Below, piece after piece: positions 8,283 through 15,459 of a stretch of DNA of 64,000 nucleotides. How positions within the stretch are numbered: position 1 is the first letter of the stretch; each line of letters starts with the position of its first letter. The notes under the pieces were generated by a model. It saw only the letters and a program-made list of their open reading frames with translations. It was not told where the DNA came from and did no database searches. The stretch lies in contig CBDFHU010000108.1 in NCBI GenBank assembly GCA_965247375.1, forward strand, positions 11,648-75,647, read 5' to 3'. Source of the DNA: Arsenicibacter sp965247375 (GTDB lineage Bacteria > Bacteroidota > Bacteroidia > Cytophagales > Spirosomataceae). The translations under genes and the position numbers were made by a program.

Positions 8283-8661
8283 CGTTTTCTACGTTTTCAA
8301 AGGGATTTTGATTTATGTTTCTTACTTGCTTATACGCTCGAATCGGGTCCTTTGCAAATCGGATTACAAAGCCAGCCAAGCCCCAACCGGCAAGGCCAAT
8401 AAGGAATGAAGCGGCATTTTGATTTATTGAAAATCTTGCCACAACATCAGGAGTAAAGGCCATACTTGCCACAACTCCCGCAACCAGCATTATTAACCCC
8501 TCCCACCATGCCCGCCGCTTTGTTTGCAGCATCGCAATTGTTGAGCCTGCAAAAGCCCAACACATACCGGCCCAATCAATATTAAGTGATTTAACCCACT
8601 CGAAAAGTGCCTTTAAATCCATCAGATAGGCCAAAACAATAATTTCTATAAAGGCTCTCAT
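8272..8661 (-). CDS. Probable holin, three membrane helices
   Basis: I choose the ATG at 8661, four bases after the stop of the upstream gene, giving 129 residues; the ATG at 8622 (MDLKALFEW) is a second option. Membrane segments lie at about residues 28-45 (WAGMCWAFAGSTIAMLQT), 52-68 (WEGLIMLVAGVVASMAF) and 85-105 (AASFLIGLAGWGLAGFVIRF). The C-terminus is charged. Small size, three spans and position upstream of the endolysin are typical of holins, which make the inner-membrane holes that trigger lysis. No specific holin family signature was recognised, so function rests on topology and context. Confidence 0.6.
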   Translation of the reverse strand: MRAFIEIIVLAYLMDLKALFEWVKSLNIDWAGMCWAFAGSTIAMLQTKRRAWWEGLIMLVAGVVASMAFTPDVVARFSINQNAASFLIGLAGWGLAGFVIRFAKDPIRAYKQVRNINQNPFENVENDGN

Positions 8662-8665
8662 AGCG

Positions 8666-9160
8666 TTACTTAAATGCTGACTTATTACGCGGTGCCGCTT
8701 TCCCGATTCGGGGCGAACTTTGCAATTGAACAGCAGGTTTACAGGCGGTAGAATCTGAAACAAAATCCTTAATTCGATTGGCCCAAATAGTTGCAAGGTC
8801 TTCGTATTTTCTACGCATACTTGCCCGCTGATCTTTGTCTATCTGTTCGCTGTTCTGCCAATCTTTAGTAACTAAACCCGTTTGCGTTGCCGCCACATTA
8901 CTTTCAGGGATATATTCGGCCCAAACAGCATAGACAAGGAAAGGCACGACCAATTCAAACAGGGATGAATTATATGTATTTTGGGGCTGGTTATCATTTA
9001 CCCATGCCTCTAAAGCATTTAGCTTTTGGGGGCCAAGTAAATTAAAAAGCCAGCCCTCTTTGACTTGCTGAAAGCAGAACGAAAGCTTAGTAATTTCGAA
9101 TGAATCAGGAATCCCCCCGACTCGTCGGCTAAAATCATTGAGCGTTAACCACCCCTCCAT
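8666..9160 (-). CDS. Putative head-tail connector protein
   Basis: This 164-residue protein lies directly downstream of the portal gene and overlaps its end by 26 bp. Its opening (MEGWLTLNDFSRRVGGIPDSFE) and helical content resemble the small adaptor-type proteins that follow the portal in Bacteroidota phages (DUF6712-like), but I cannot confirm the family. The C-terminal 30 residues are polar and basic. It has no membrane segment. Its likely role is the ring between portal and tail. The next gene, the holin candidate, starts four bases after its stop. Confidence 0.5.
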   Translation of the reverse strand: MEGWLTLNDFSRRVGGIPDSFEITKLSFCFQQVKEGWLFNLLGPQKLNALEAWVNDNQPQNTYNSSLFELVVPFLVYAVWAEYIPESNVAATQTGLVTKDWQNSEQIDKDQRASMRRKYEDLATIWANRIKDFVSDSTACKPAVQLQSSPRIGKAAPRNKSAFK

Positions 9161-10325
9161 TACTTTGAAAATAGTTTAGGTTTTCGATTGTAAAATCATT
9201 GAACGGAAAGGGCTTATGCCAATGCGTGAAAACATTAGTAAGAACCTCTACTATTTTCCGCTGATACGGGTTTACATGAGCCTGCATATATTGCGTTGCG
9301 ACCTGCAAAGCTTTATCGTCGGGAAATACTGAACTTCCTTGCTGAATATTAGCCAGAATTGCAGGAACCTGCATAGAGCGGATAATCCTTTCCGAAACCC
9401 TGTTATTCGTAGAATTATAGCGGTCAGAAAGTTGCGCCCCGGTCGTATCGAAAAACTTCATTAGCTCCAGTTCCTCTTTATTTTCGGCCGAAATCGTCAT
9501 AATAGAGGCTGCATTTTCGGCCCCCTGGTGCTGAATAATCTGGTTAGTGATTTCGTCCGTTTCTTCGTCCTGTGGCTCGTATGGGTCCGACTCGTTCAGG
9601 GGTGCCCGCTGTTGGCGTTTGCGCCCCAAATAAGCAAATATGCCGCTGATATTGAAGCCATTAGTAACGGTCTTGTAATCGTATGTACTTAGTTCTGCTT
9701 CGGTTTCAATGTCTTTAATGCAGGCCAAATACGAGGGGCTATGATAGGTTTCGTCCCCCGGCATCCAAAACGTTTCGTAGATCAATTGACCCGGATATTT
9801 CGAAATACCCCCGGCTAATTCTATCTGCTCCTGAACCACATCAGGGTTAGGATTAAACAGGTTAATGCGGGCATGTTCGTTTTTTTTATTCGGGGTTAAC
9901 TGAGAGGCGATAAAAGGGAAAATACCGGCCTGAAAAGTGTAGCCTAAATCGTCGGGTTCACCAAGCCGGATAATTTCAGTTCCAACGGGCCGAATGTCGG
10001 TAATTTGGCCTAATCCGTTATAACCCACATGCAGGGAAATAACTTCGAACGGCGCAAAGTTTTGTGATACCCTTCTTAATAATTCATCCAGTCTCAGCCC
10101 TGAACGGTGTACAACCATTCGGGCTAAGTCTGGATTCAAAAAACCGTTACCCTCAATGAAACGGGCTTTTACCCCTATACACGCCTGAGCGGTCGGGCTA
10201 TCTTTAATTGCCTCTAAAAGATTTTGAGGAAAAAGATTGTCCAGCCCAAACGAGACAAACCCCTTTGCTGCGCTTGCTTTTCGTTGGGAAATTTTCCGGT
10301 TCCGTGTAGGGGTTTTTGCTTTCAT
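9135..10325 (-). CDS. Phage portal protein
   Basis: The portal forms the dodecameric ring at the capsid vertex through which DNA enters and leaves. The protein has 396 residues, within the usual portal range. It has a short basic N-terminus, then the characteristic LLEAIKDSPTAQACIGVKARFIEGNGF and the segments around FAPFEVISLHVGYNG and ITDIRPVGTEIIRLGE expected of the wing and stem, and a C-terminal part with SERIIRSMQVPAILANI and helical QVATQYMQAHVNPYQRKIVEVL, as in portals of Bacteroidota siphoviruses. It comes after the capsid gene in the transcription order, the reverse of the classical terminase-portal-protease-capsid order. The identification is good from motif order and neighbours. 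Confidence 0.82.
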   Translation of the reverse strand: MKAKTPTRNRKISQRKASAAKGFVSFGLDNLFPQNLLEAIKDSPTAQACIGVKARFIEGNGFLNPDLARMVVHRSGLRLDELLRRVSQNFAPFEVISLHVGYNGLGQITDIRPVGTEIIRLGEPDDLGYTFQAGIFPFIASQLTPNKKNEHARINLFNPNPDVVQEQIELAGGISKYPGQLIYETFWMPGDETYHSPSYLACIKDIETEAELSTYDYKTVTNGFNISGIFAYLGRKRQQRAPLNESDPYEPQDEETDEITNQIIQHQGAENAASIMTISAENKEELELMKFFDTTGAQLSDRYNSTNNRVSERIIRSMQVPAILANIQQGSSVFPDDKALQVATQYMQAHVNPYQRKIVEVLTNVFTHWHKPFPFNDFTIENLNYFQSNGGVVNAQ

Positions 10326-10356
10326 TATTCAGGTAATTGAAATTACTTTTTAAGCC

Positions 10357-10881
10357 TTATTTTTTAGCGGGTCCGGCTTTTCGGCCTCGCTTTTTTGGCT
10401 CTCCGGTTGCCTCATCTGTTGCCGCCTGCTCATCGTCTGAAACTTCAGTTTCTTCATCAGGCTCTCCGGTTGCCTCATCTGTTGCCGCCTGCTCTGCTTC
10501 GGCTTGTGCCGACAAATATTCAGGAGTGAAAACAATAAGCTCCGATAATTCCGGATTGGCTTCTAAAAGCGCTTCGGCCTTTGCATCAGTCAACACTTCA
10601 GTATCTGCCGTGTTATCCCCATCATTGACGATTAGTTTTTGTTCGCCGAAAATGCGTACATGACCGCCGTCCGCAATCATGTATTTTCGTTGTTCCTTTT
10701 TCACTGTAAAACCGTTTTGTTTTAATTGGATTCGAAAATGTATTTGCAAATCGCGGTAGAAATCCGGGCAAATGGTACAGCCTGGCTTTGCCTCTATTTC
10801 CTGTAGATATTGGACCTTTAGAGCCTCCCTGTTTTCGGTTGAAATATAGCCAGTGGAAAACCCACTGGCTAATGATTTCAT
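10357..10881 (-). CDS. Uncharacterised virion-module protein with internal repeat
   Basis: The protein has 174 residues and matches no family I recognise. The N-terminal half is mixed alpha/beta (about 1-115) and includes KPGCTICPDFYRDLQIHF, with two nearby cysteines. The C-terminal half is acidic and low-complexity, with the 12-residue unit EQAATDEATGEP present twice, 21 residues apart, ending in a basic tail KKRGRKAGPAKK. At DNA level the repeat is exact over 35 bp (10397-10431 and 10460-10494). It lies between the capsid-associated gene at 10900 and the portal, so a minor head role is likely but unproven. Repeat number may vary between related phages. Confidence 0.6.
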   Translation of the reverse strand: MKSLASGFSTGYISTENREALKVQYLQEIEAKPGCTICPDFYRDLQIHFRIQLKQNGFTVKKEQRKYMIADGGHVRIFGEQKLIVNDGDNTADTEVLTDAKAEALLEANPELSELIVFTPEYLSAQAEAEQAATDEATGEPDEETEVSDDEQAATDEATGEPKKRGRKAGPAKK

Positions 10882-10899
10882 TAATCTGTTCTAGCTGCA

Positions 10900-11475
10900 T
10901 TATACATCAGCGAAAGCAAGCCCTGTCAGATACGTTTCCGTATCGTCAACATTCGTTGTTGTGTGCTTGATAGTATGCGGCAACGTAGCAGCGTCGGGGG
11001 CCTCCAGCGTAATAAGGAAAGCGCCTTTTGACTCATCAGCAGGGGCGTAAGTAACAGACGTTGCCCGCATGCCCACTAAAAGGCCCATCGCCTCAAATTC
11101 ACCCGCAATGCCCTCTTTCTGATAGATCACAAACAGGTCTTTCGACTTCAGCAGCGTTTCAATTTCAAGCTTTGTAGCGGCATCGTTAGAGTAGATCACT
11201 AACGCGTATTGGTGAGGCATAAAAACCCCGTAATCGGTCCGGTTGATCGCATTAATTGAAGGCTTATTTGAAAGGTCGTACCCTTCATAGATTGCCAGTT
11301 TTTCCCCGGCCTTCATGGTAATACCGGTAACAAGCAGGCGGTTAGTGCTGTCGAAAGCCAGGGCCGAAACGTGGGACGTATGACCAATGAAATACTTTTC
11401 CTTCACGCCCTGCACAAGCGCCGTTTCACAGTTCCGGCGCAAGTTCTTTAAGAGTTTTTTTGCACAAACAGGCAT
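10900..11475 (-). CDS. Uncharacterised structural-module protein downstream of capsid
   Basis: The protein has 191 residues and is not recognised. The sequence is soluble, rich in beta-strand patterns, with a basic N-terminus (AKKLLKNLRRNCE). Its centre reads GYDLSNKPSINAINRTDYGVFMPHQYALVIYSND. Neighbours on the same strand are the major capsid protein upstream and the repeat-containing protein and portal downstream. The size would suit a capsid decoration or tail tube protein. A close variant of the phage leader (CTAAAAACAATTAT, 11480-11493) precedes the ATG at 11473-11475, which supports this start and suggests strong translation. Confidence 0.6.
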   Translation of the reverse strand: MPVCAKKLLKNLRRNCETALVQGVKEKYFIGHTSHVSALAFDSTNRLLVTGITMKAGEKLAIYEGYDLSNKPSINAINRTDYGVFMPHQYALVIYSNDAATKLEIETLLKSKDLFVIYQKEGIAGEFEAMGLLVGMRATSVTYAPADESKGAFLITLEAPDAATLPHTIKHTTTNVDDTETYLTGLAFADV

Positions 11476-11552
11476 CTTTATAATTGTTTTTAGTTTGACA
11501 AATTGGCCGGTATTACCCGGCCAATCATCCTTGTTTGTAAATGCCTTTGGGC

Positions 11553-12614
11553 TTAGTAAGCCGCTACTACCAGTTTCGGGTTTGCAATCTTGGTATCAGC
11601 AGCATACTTGAGGCGGGCGTTCCATTCCTCAGTATCTTCGTTATACCAGACTTTGAACGGGTTTTCGGTGCCTGTGTTGAAAGGCTGTTCATCGAAACCA
11701 ATTTGCAGGTTTCCTTTTGCAGTCAGCAGGGACCGTAAAGGCATATCGTATTTACCAGACTTGAAAAAATCGGCCGCAATTGTTGAATCCCATTCCGGCA
11801 CGACAATGATAGGGACGTTACGATATTTCAGCGTTGTAATGCCATCACCTTGGGCTGTATACGAAGAATCAAGGTTTTGGCTTTCCCGCCAGTTTAGGTA
11901 GTGCGTAAAAATCTGATCGGTTACAAAAAACTGCCATTGGTCTTTTGGAACTGCTTTGAGTTCCCGAGGGGCGGCATTGAAAATAGTTTGGAAAAGCGGG
12001 AATGCATCAGCATCCGCAATGTCCTGAGCCGCCGCCGTCGTTTCCGCGTTTTTGGCAATGGTAACGCGTTTGATTTTTTGCTTCGGGTCAGAGCTGGCAA
12101 CACCTGCAAAAACTTGCTGCCAAATGCCGTTAAAGCCGTTATAGTTTTCAACGTCCGGGGTCCCGTTAGTCAACTCTGCCGCCGTGATAGTTTTCTTTCC
12201 GAACCAAGCTAAACGCCAAAGGTCACGAAAACCGGCATCCTTCAGCAGTTCCATCAAATACGCCTGAATATCAGTATCCGTAAGGTCTGATTTGTCATCA
12301 AGCGTTTTTAATTTCCATTCCAGAACCTTGCCACGAAAGTTTGTCCAGCATTCTGCAATCCAGATTTTAAGGTCGTTAGGTTCCCAATACTTAGGGGTTA
12401 CAGACGAAGTAATAGCACTTTTTCCCGTTCCGCAACCTGCATCTTTTTTAGTAACCTTGCCGACCCGGCCAAGTTCGTAACTTACCTGCTTACCTTTTAG
12501 GCCCGAAACAACGGTGAAAATGTTGGAAATCGCCTGCATTTCCATCATTGGTTCGAGCACCAATTCCCCGGCTTGTCGGCCCGAATAGGGAATTGCGTCA
12601 AAATTTAATGGCAT
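11553..12614 (-). CDS. Major capsid protein
   Basis: This is the main shell subunit, 353 residues. It directly follows the protease/scaffold gene, as expected for the protease-capsid pair. Features common to Bacteroidota phage capsids are the opening MPLNFDAIPYSGRQAGELVLEPM, the middle segment FRDLWRLAWFGKKTITAAEL, and the ending with WNARLKYAADTKIANPKLVVAAY, which resembles the last strand of HK97-fold capsids. The phage leader CTTAAAACAATTAT (12619-12632) stands four bases before the ATG, consistent with high expression. Exact fold assignment would need structure comparison, but position, size and sequence style make this call reliable. Confidence 0.82.
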   Translation of the reverse strand: MPLNFDAIPYSGRQAGELVLEPMMEMQAISNIFTVVSGLKGKQVSYELGRVGKVTKKDAGCGTGKSAITSSVTPKYWEPNDLKIWIAECWTNFRGKVLEWKLKTLDDKSDLTDTDIQAYLMELLKDAGFRDLWRLAWFGKKTITAAELTNGTPDVENYNGFNGIWQQVFAGVASSDPKQKIKRVTIAKNAETTAAAQDIADADAFPLFQTIFNAAPRELKAVPKDQWQFFVTDQIFTHYLNWRESQNLDSSYTAQGDGITTLKYRNVPIIVVPEWDSTIAADFFKSGKYDMPLRSLLTAKGNLQIGFDEQPFNTGTENPFKVWYNEDTEEWNARLKYAADTKIANPKLVVAAY

Positions 12615-12677
12615 CTTTATAATTGTTTTAAGTTTGGCAATACTGATAATCAGGCTTCAATAGCCTTTGCAGCGCTT

Positions 12678-13855
12678 TTACTTCTGCTTTTCCTTAGCCT
12701 TTTCGCGGAGGGCCTTAATAGCGTCGGCCGATTGTTCGCCTTTTGATTTCGGCGCTTCGTTGGTGTTATCCGTTCCGGCACGTTTTGCAGTTGTCACGGT
12801 GCCGCTTGCTGTCGGGGTTACGTTCACATCAGCGCTACGCTGATCGCCAAGGAATACCCCCATTTTCTTCATCAAAGCGGCTTGGGTCGCCTTTAGCTGC
12901 CGGTTTTCATTCTCCAGCGCCGTAAAACGGGCCTCAAAATCGGCGCTGTTCGTTGGCTTCTGACTTGCAGCCTCTTCGGTTGCCGTTTCCGGCACTACGA
13001 TGTTTACGATTTCGCCGCCTTTGATTTCTACTTCAACCCCTGCCAGGTCGCCCGCTAATACGTGTTTGCCGTCCGGTGCCGGTTGGCCATTGATCTTTGC
13101 CTCATCGCCTTCGCTTGGCACATCCGCCGCCGTGTCGATGTCGATCTTTTCGCCGTTCTGTAAAGCAAATTCCTTGTTTTCAATTGCTTGGCCTGAGGCC
13201 ATAGCAACGATAGCGGCCTTTGCCCGGCCCTCTTTGGTCTTCGCAATTTTCATTTTTGCTTGATTTTTGGGTTTTACTGGTTCTTTAGAAGGCGTAACCG
13301 GCTTTTTGTATTCAGCTTTTGCTTTCGCTTCAGGCGGGGTAAATGTGCCTGTTGAGAATCCAAGGCGTTTGCAGTCAGCAGCTAAAAGGAATGTTTCCTC
13401 CATTACCATTTTTTCAATGTCGCTTGCTGCAATCCCGGTTTTAGTTGCGTAGGTGTTTACAAGCCGGTCGGTGTCTTGCTCCAGCCAGTTCAGGTAACTT
13501 TTAATGTCGTTTTTGTTACCCTCAACCCAACCCGAAGGCAAATGCACCATGAATTGTGCATTCTCCCCCCATAAGCCGGGTATCACCAGCCATAAAGATT
13601 AGAGAGGCAATGCTCATGCAGGCACCTTCAGCAATAGTCGTTACCGGCTTATTTTGTGCTCTTAAAAAATCGTAGATAGCGAAGCCCTCTGTTACCTGAC
13701 CGCCGAAACTGTTTATCCTTACCTCAATGTCTTCGGCTTCGGGGTAAAGTGCGTATTGAGCTTTGACATTCTTCAGGGACACATAGGGAGAATTAGGCCC
13801 AATCATTGCCCTGCGCTATGTCGCCGTTAATTGAGATAAAAGCCGTTTTAGCCAC
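12678..13855 (-). pseudogene. ClpP-like head maturation protease with C-terminal scaffold, two frame breaks
   Basis: The gene should encode a ClpP-type serine protease that matures the prohead, fused to a scaffold tail of about 230 residues. The reading frame is broken twice. A GTG at 13853-13855 opens the first strand (KTAFISINGDIAQGND), which stops after about 19 codons. The second frame (13806-13522) carries EVRINSFGGQVTEGFAIYDFL and the nucleophile region GACMSIASLIFMAGD. The third frame (from about 13586) carries ENAQFMVHLPSG with the catalytic His, then a charged, Ala/Lys/Glu-rich tail with a coiled coil. Joining needs one G removed near 13797-13799 and one from the six-G run (C6 at 13565-13570 on the plus strand). 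Either the gene is dead, or it is read by frameshift or slippage, or the assembly has two errors. Reading through yields a normal protease of about 390 residues. Confidence 0.8.
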
Positions 13856-13861
13856 CTTATT

Positions 13862-13932
13862 TAAACCAATAGTTTAAAAAACTTTAGAAGCCGAAAGATA
13901 TAGGCTTGTTTTTTTAAAACCAATTGGTTTAT
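13862..13932. promoter_or_regulatory. Two operator-like palindromes between protease and plus-strand cassette
   Basis: TAAACCAATAGTTTA (13862-13876) and AAACCAATTGGTTT (13917-13930) match the TAAACC-N3/4-GGTTTA pattern seen around the repressor gene at 50324-50455. They lie between the divergent protease (-) and the RHH gene (+) and probably bind the phage repressor or its Cro-like rival. No exact TAnnTTTG element was found here. Confidence 0.55.
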
Positions 13933-13945
13933 ATCTTGCCAAGGC

Positions 13946-14293
13946 ATGAGAACTAACACCGATTTTCAAAACCAGCAATTAGAGCAGTTAGAGCAGGTCG
14001 AATCAATGGTAAGAAGCGGGAAAGATATTTCTGAGGCCGCTAGAACTGTATTCGGCTCAGAGGTGAAATACTATCGGAAAGTCCCTAAAGAAATCAGGGA
14101 CGAAATACGAAACATTAAGCAGGGTTATACGGATGAATCTGCTTTAGTGCGCTTCAATGTTACTTGTACGGTCGGTCAGCTATACCGCCTTCGTGAGCGG
14201 GTACGGGCAGAAGGCAAGAGCCTGAACCTATTCATCAGCGCTTTGATAAAACAGGAGTTAAATAAATCAAGCATTAACGGCATACCCGGTTAA
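13946..14293 (+). CDS. Ribbon-helix-helix-like DNA-binding protein
   Basis: The protein has 115 residues and no recognised family name. The N-terminal half is helical, with QQLEQLEQVESMVRSGKDISEAARTVFG resembling a helix-turn-helix lead. The C-terminal 40 residues fit a ribbon-helix-helix fold: a strand ALVRFNVTCT, then helix A (VGQLYRLRERVRAEG) and helix B (LNLFISALIKQEL). It is the first plus-strand gene of the regulatory cassette and is divergent from the late head operon, with operator-like palindromes in between. A transcriptional regulator or copy-control role is plausible. DNA binding is inferred from fold pattern only. Confidence 0.55.
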   Translation: MRTNTDFQNQQLEQLEQVESMVRSGKDISEAARTVFGSEVKYYRKVPKEIRDEIRNIKQGYTDESALVRFNVTCTVGQLYRLRERVRAEGKSLNLFISALIKQELNKSSINGIPG

Positions 14294-14386
14294 AATTCGC
14301 CTGTAGTAGGTTGTTGTTGTTTACTGTCCGGGCCTAAACGGTCTGATTCCTTATCAGGCCGTTTTTTTATGGACTCAAAAAATTAT

Positions 14387-14430
14387 TTTTACAAAATGTA
14401 TTGACATTTTATAAAACATGTTTACCTTTG
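14387..14430 (+). promoter_or_regulatory. Promoter with overlapping palindrome, copy 1
   Basis: A Bacteroidota-type promoter is present: TTG at 14401-14403, a 19-bp spacer, and TACCTTTG at 14423-14430. The 30 bp at 14387-14416 are an imperfect palindrome (13-bp arms, one mismatch, centre ATTG) that covers the -33 element. The same 30 bp occur unchanged at 35952-35981 before another plus-strand cassette, so both are probably controlled by one DNA-binding protein. Confidence 0.8.
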
Positions 14431-14468
14431 TACATGCCTTAACGAAAGGGCTAAAACTTAAAACAATT

Positions 14469-14714
14469 ATGGAAGAGAATCAGGAATTAACGGCCGAACA
14501 ATCGGCCAAAATTATCAGCCTCAGCACAGCATACATTGAGGTAATTACAAACATCACTGCCCGCCTGTATGCAGATTACCAGTCAGGGCGGTTAAGCTAC
14601 TTCAAGTACTCTCAACGCCTGACAAAGTGGGAAAACGAGTATAACCGGGCCAAGGCCATTATCAACGATTTAACGCCTAAGCCAGCCCCACAGTATGAGT
14701 CCGAAGCAGTATGA
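14469..14714 (+). CDS. Uncharacterised small phage protein
   Basis: The protein has 81 residues from the ATG at 14469. This start is chosen because the phage leader CTTAAAACAATTAT (14457-14470) runs directly into it; the longer frame from 14418 would begin upstream of the transcript start expected from the promoter at 14423. The sequence is helical and soluble (AKIISLSTAYIEVITNITARLYADYQSG), ending in a Pro-rich tail. The last 20 bases overlap the next gene. No family is recognised. It is the first gene of a transcript driven by the palindromic promoter. Confidence 0.6.
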   Translation: MEENQELTAEQSAKIISLSTAYIEVITNITARLYADYQSGRLSYFKYSQRLTKWENEYNRAKAIINDLTPKPAPQYESEAV

Positions 14715-14928
14715 CTTTATTTTGTCGGTAATTACTGGAGAAGCCCAATATACACCGGCCAACAAAGACAAGGCCCGCCTAATCCTGATCGAGCACCCCT
14801 ATACGCTTTACCCTTGGGACCGGCCCAAGCCCGGACACATGACCCAAAATCAACGTAATACCCTGCTATGGTTTATCCGGTTTTGTGAGGTAGCCGAAGA
14901 GGTAAGAGAGGCGGAAACGATCATTTGA
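14695..14928 (+). CDS. Uncharacterised small phage protein
   Basis: The protein has 77 residues and its start overlaps the previous gene by 20 bp, so the two form one transcription unit. The sequence is soluble with several Pro and Trp residues (PYTLYPWDRPKPGHMTQNQRNTLLWFIRFCEV) and an acidic end. No domain is recognised. It ends 8 bp before the first iteron of the element at 14937. Confidence 0.5.
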   Translation: MSPKQYDFILSVITGEAQYTPANKDKARLILIEHPYTLYPWDRPKPGHMTQNQRNTLLWFIRFCEVAEEVREAETII

Positions 14929-14936
14929 CCCTGCGT

Positions 14937-15204
14937 GTAACAGTTCACAACAAAAAATACTATCTGATAATCAACGTTGTAACAGTTACACTTGGGTTTT
15001 CAAAAACTCCACAGAATAGAGAATATATATAAGGGGTAGTACTATATATAATCAGTGTACTAATGTATATAGCATTTCCCCTTATATATTTATTATAAAA
15101 ACAAGTGTTACAAGTGTTACAGACATTATAACTAAAAGTAAATCAGTTAATTGCGTGTAACACTTGGCAAAAAATGAAGTGTTACCAACTGTTACAAGTG
15201 TTAC
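14937..15204. repeat. Iteron element A (origin-like or control region)
   Basis: This 308-bp gene-free gap is filled by an ordered set of 9-bp repeats AAGTGTTAC and inverses. Inverse-type copies are at 14937 and 14979 (GTAACAGTT), direct tandem copies at 15103 and 15112, an exact inverse at 15157, and direct copies at 15177, 15187 (AACTGTTAC) and 15196. Between them lie a 69-bp block (14965-15033) shared with element B and an AT-rich stretch with a 12-bp inverted repeat (ATATATAAGGGG at 15025-15036, its complement at 15078-15089). Iterons plus AT-rich DNA resemble a replication origin. The last copies also touch the start region of the gene at 15237. Confidence 0.75.
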
Positions 15205-15236
15205 ACGGTGTATTGACATTTTATTAAATTTGGGGC

Positions 15237-15458
15237 ATGAGCGAAAAGAAAAAGGGTTCAGGACCTGCCCCCGGGCGGGTTGTCGATTGGGATACAAGGC
15301 CGGAAGGGCCTCAATCAAAGATGGTGTCTACTCGAATCCGGTTTGATGCACTGGACATTCTGGAGCACATAAAAAAAACCGGTAAACGGGGAGCCGCTAC
15401 CGATTTCGTTAATGAGGCAATCTTAGAAAAATGGGAAAGAGAGAAAGGTAAATCCTAG
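15237..15458 (+). CDS. Small ribbon-helix-helix-like protein next to iterons
   Basis: The protein has 73 residues. The N-terminus is a flexible, basic Gly/Pro-rich arm (MSEKKKGSGPAPGRVV). From residue 28 the sequence fits a ribbon-helix-helix: strand KMVSTRIRF, helix DALDILEHIKKTG, then a turn and helix ATDFVNEAILEKWER. It begins 32 bp after the last iteron of element A. A TAAATTTG box (15225-15232) lies only 5 bp before the ATG, and a partial copy of the palindromic promoter sequence (15209-15224) precedes it, so the gene may be autoregulated through this region. It is convergent with the lipoprotein gene that ends at 15460. Confidence 0.55.
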   Translation: MSEKKKGSGPAPGRVVDWDTRPEGPQSKMVSTRIRFDALDILEHIKKTGKRGAATDFVNEAILEKWEREKGKS

Positions 15459-15459
15459 G

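Noticed and set aside
14937..15204. Repeats at 14937-15204 and 42950-43218 as a CRISPR array
   Set aside because: Units are only 9 bp, occur in both orientations, lack uniform spacers and no cas gene is present.
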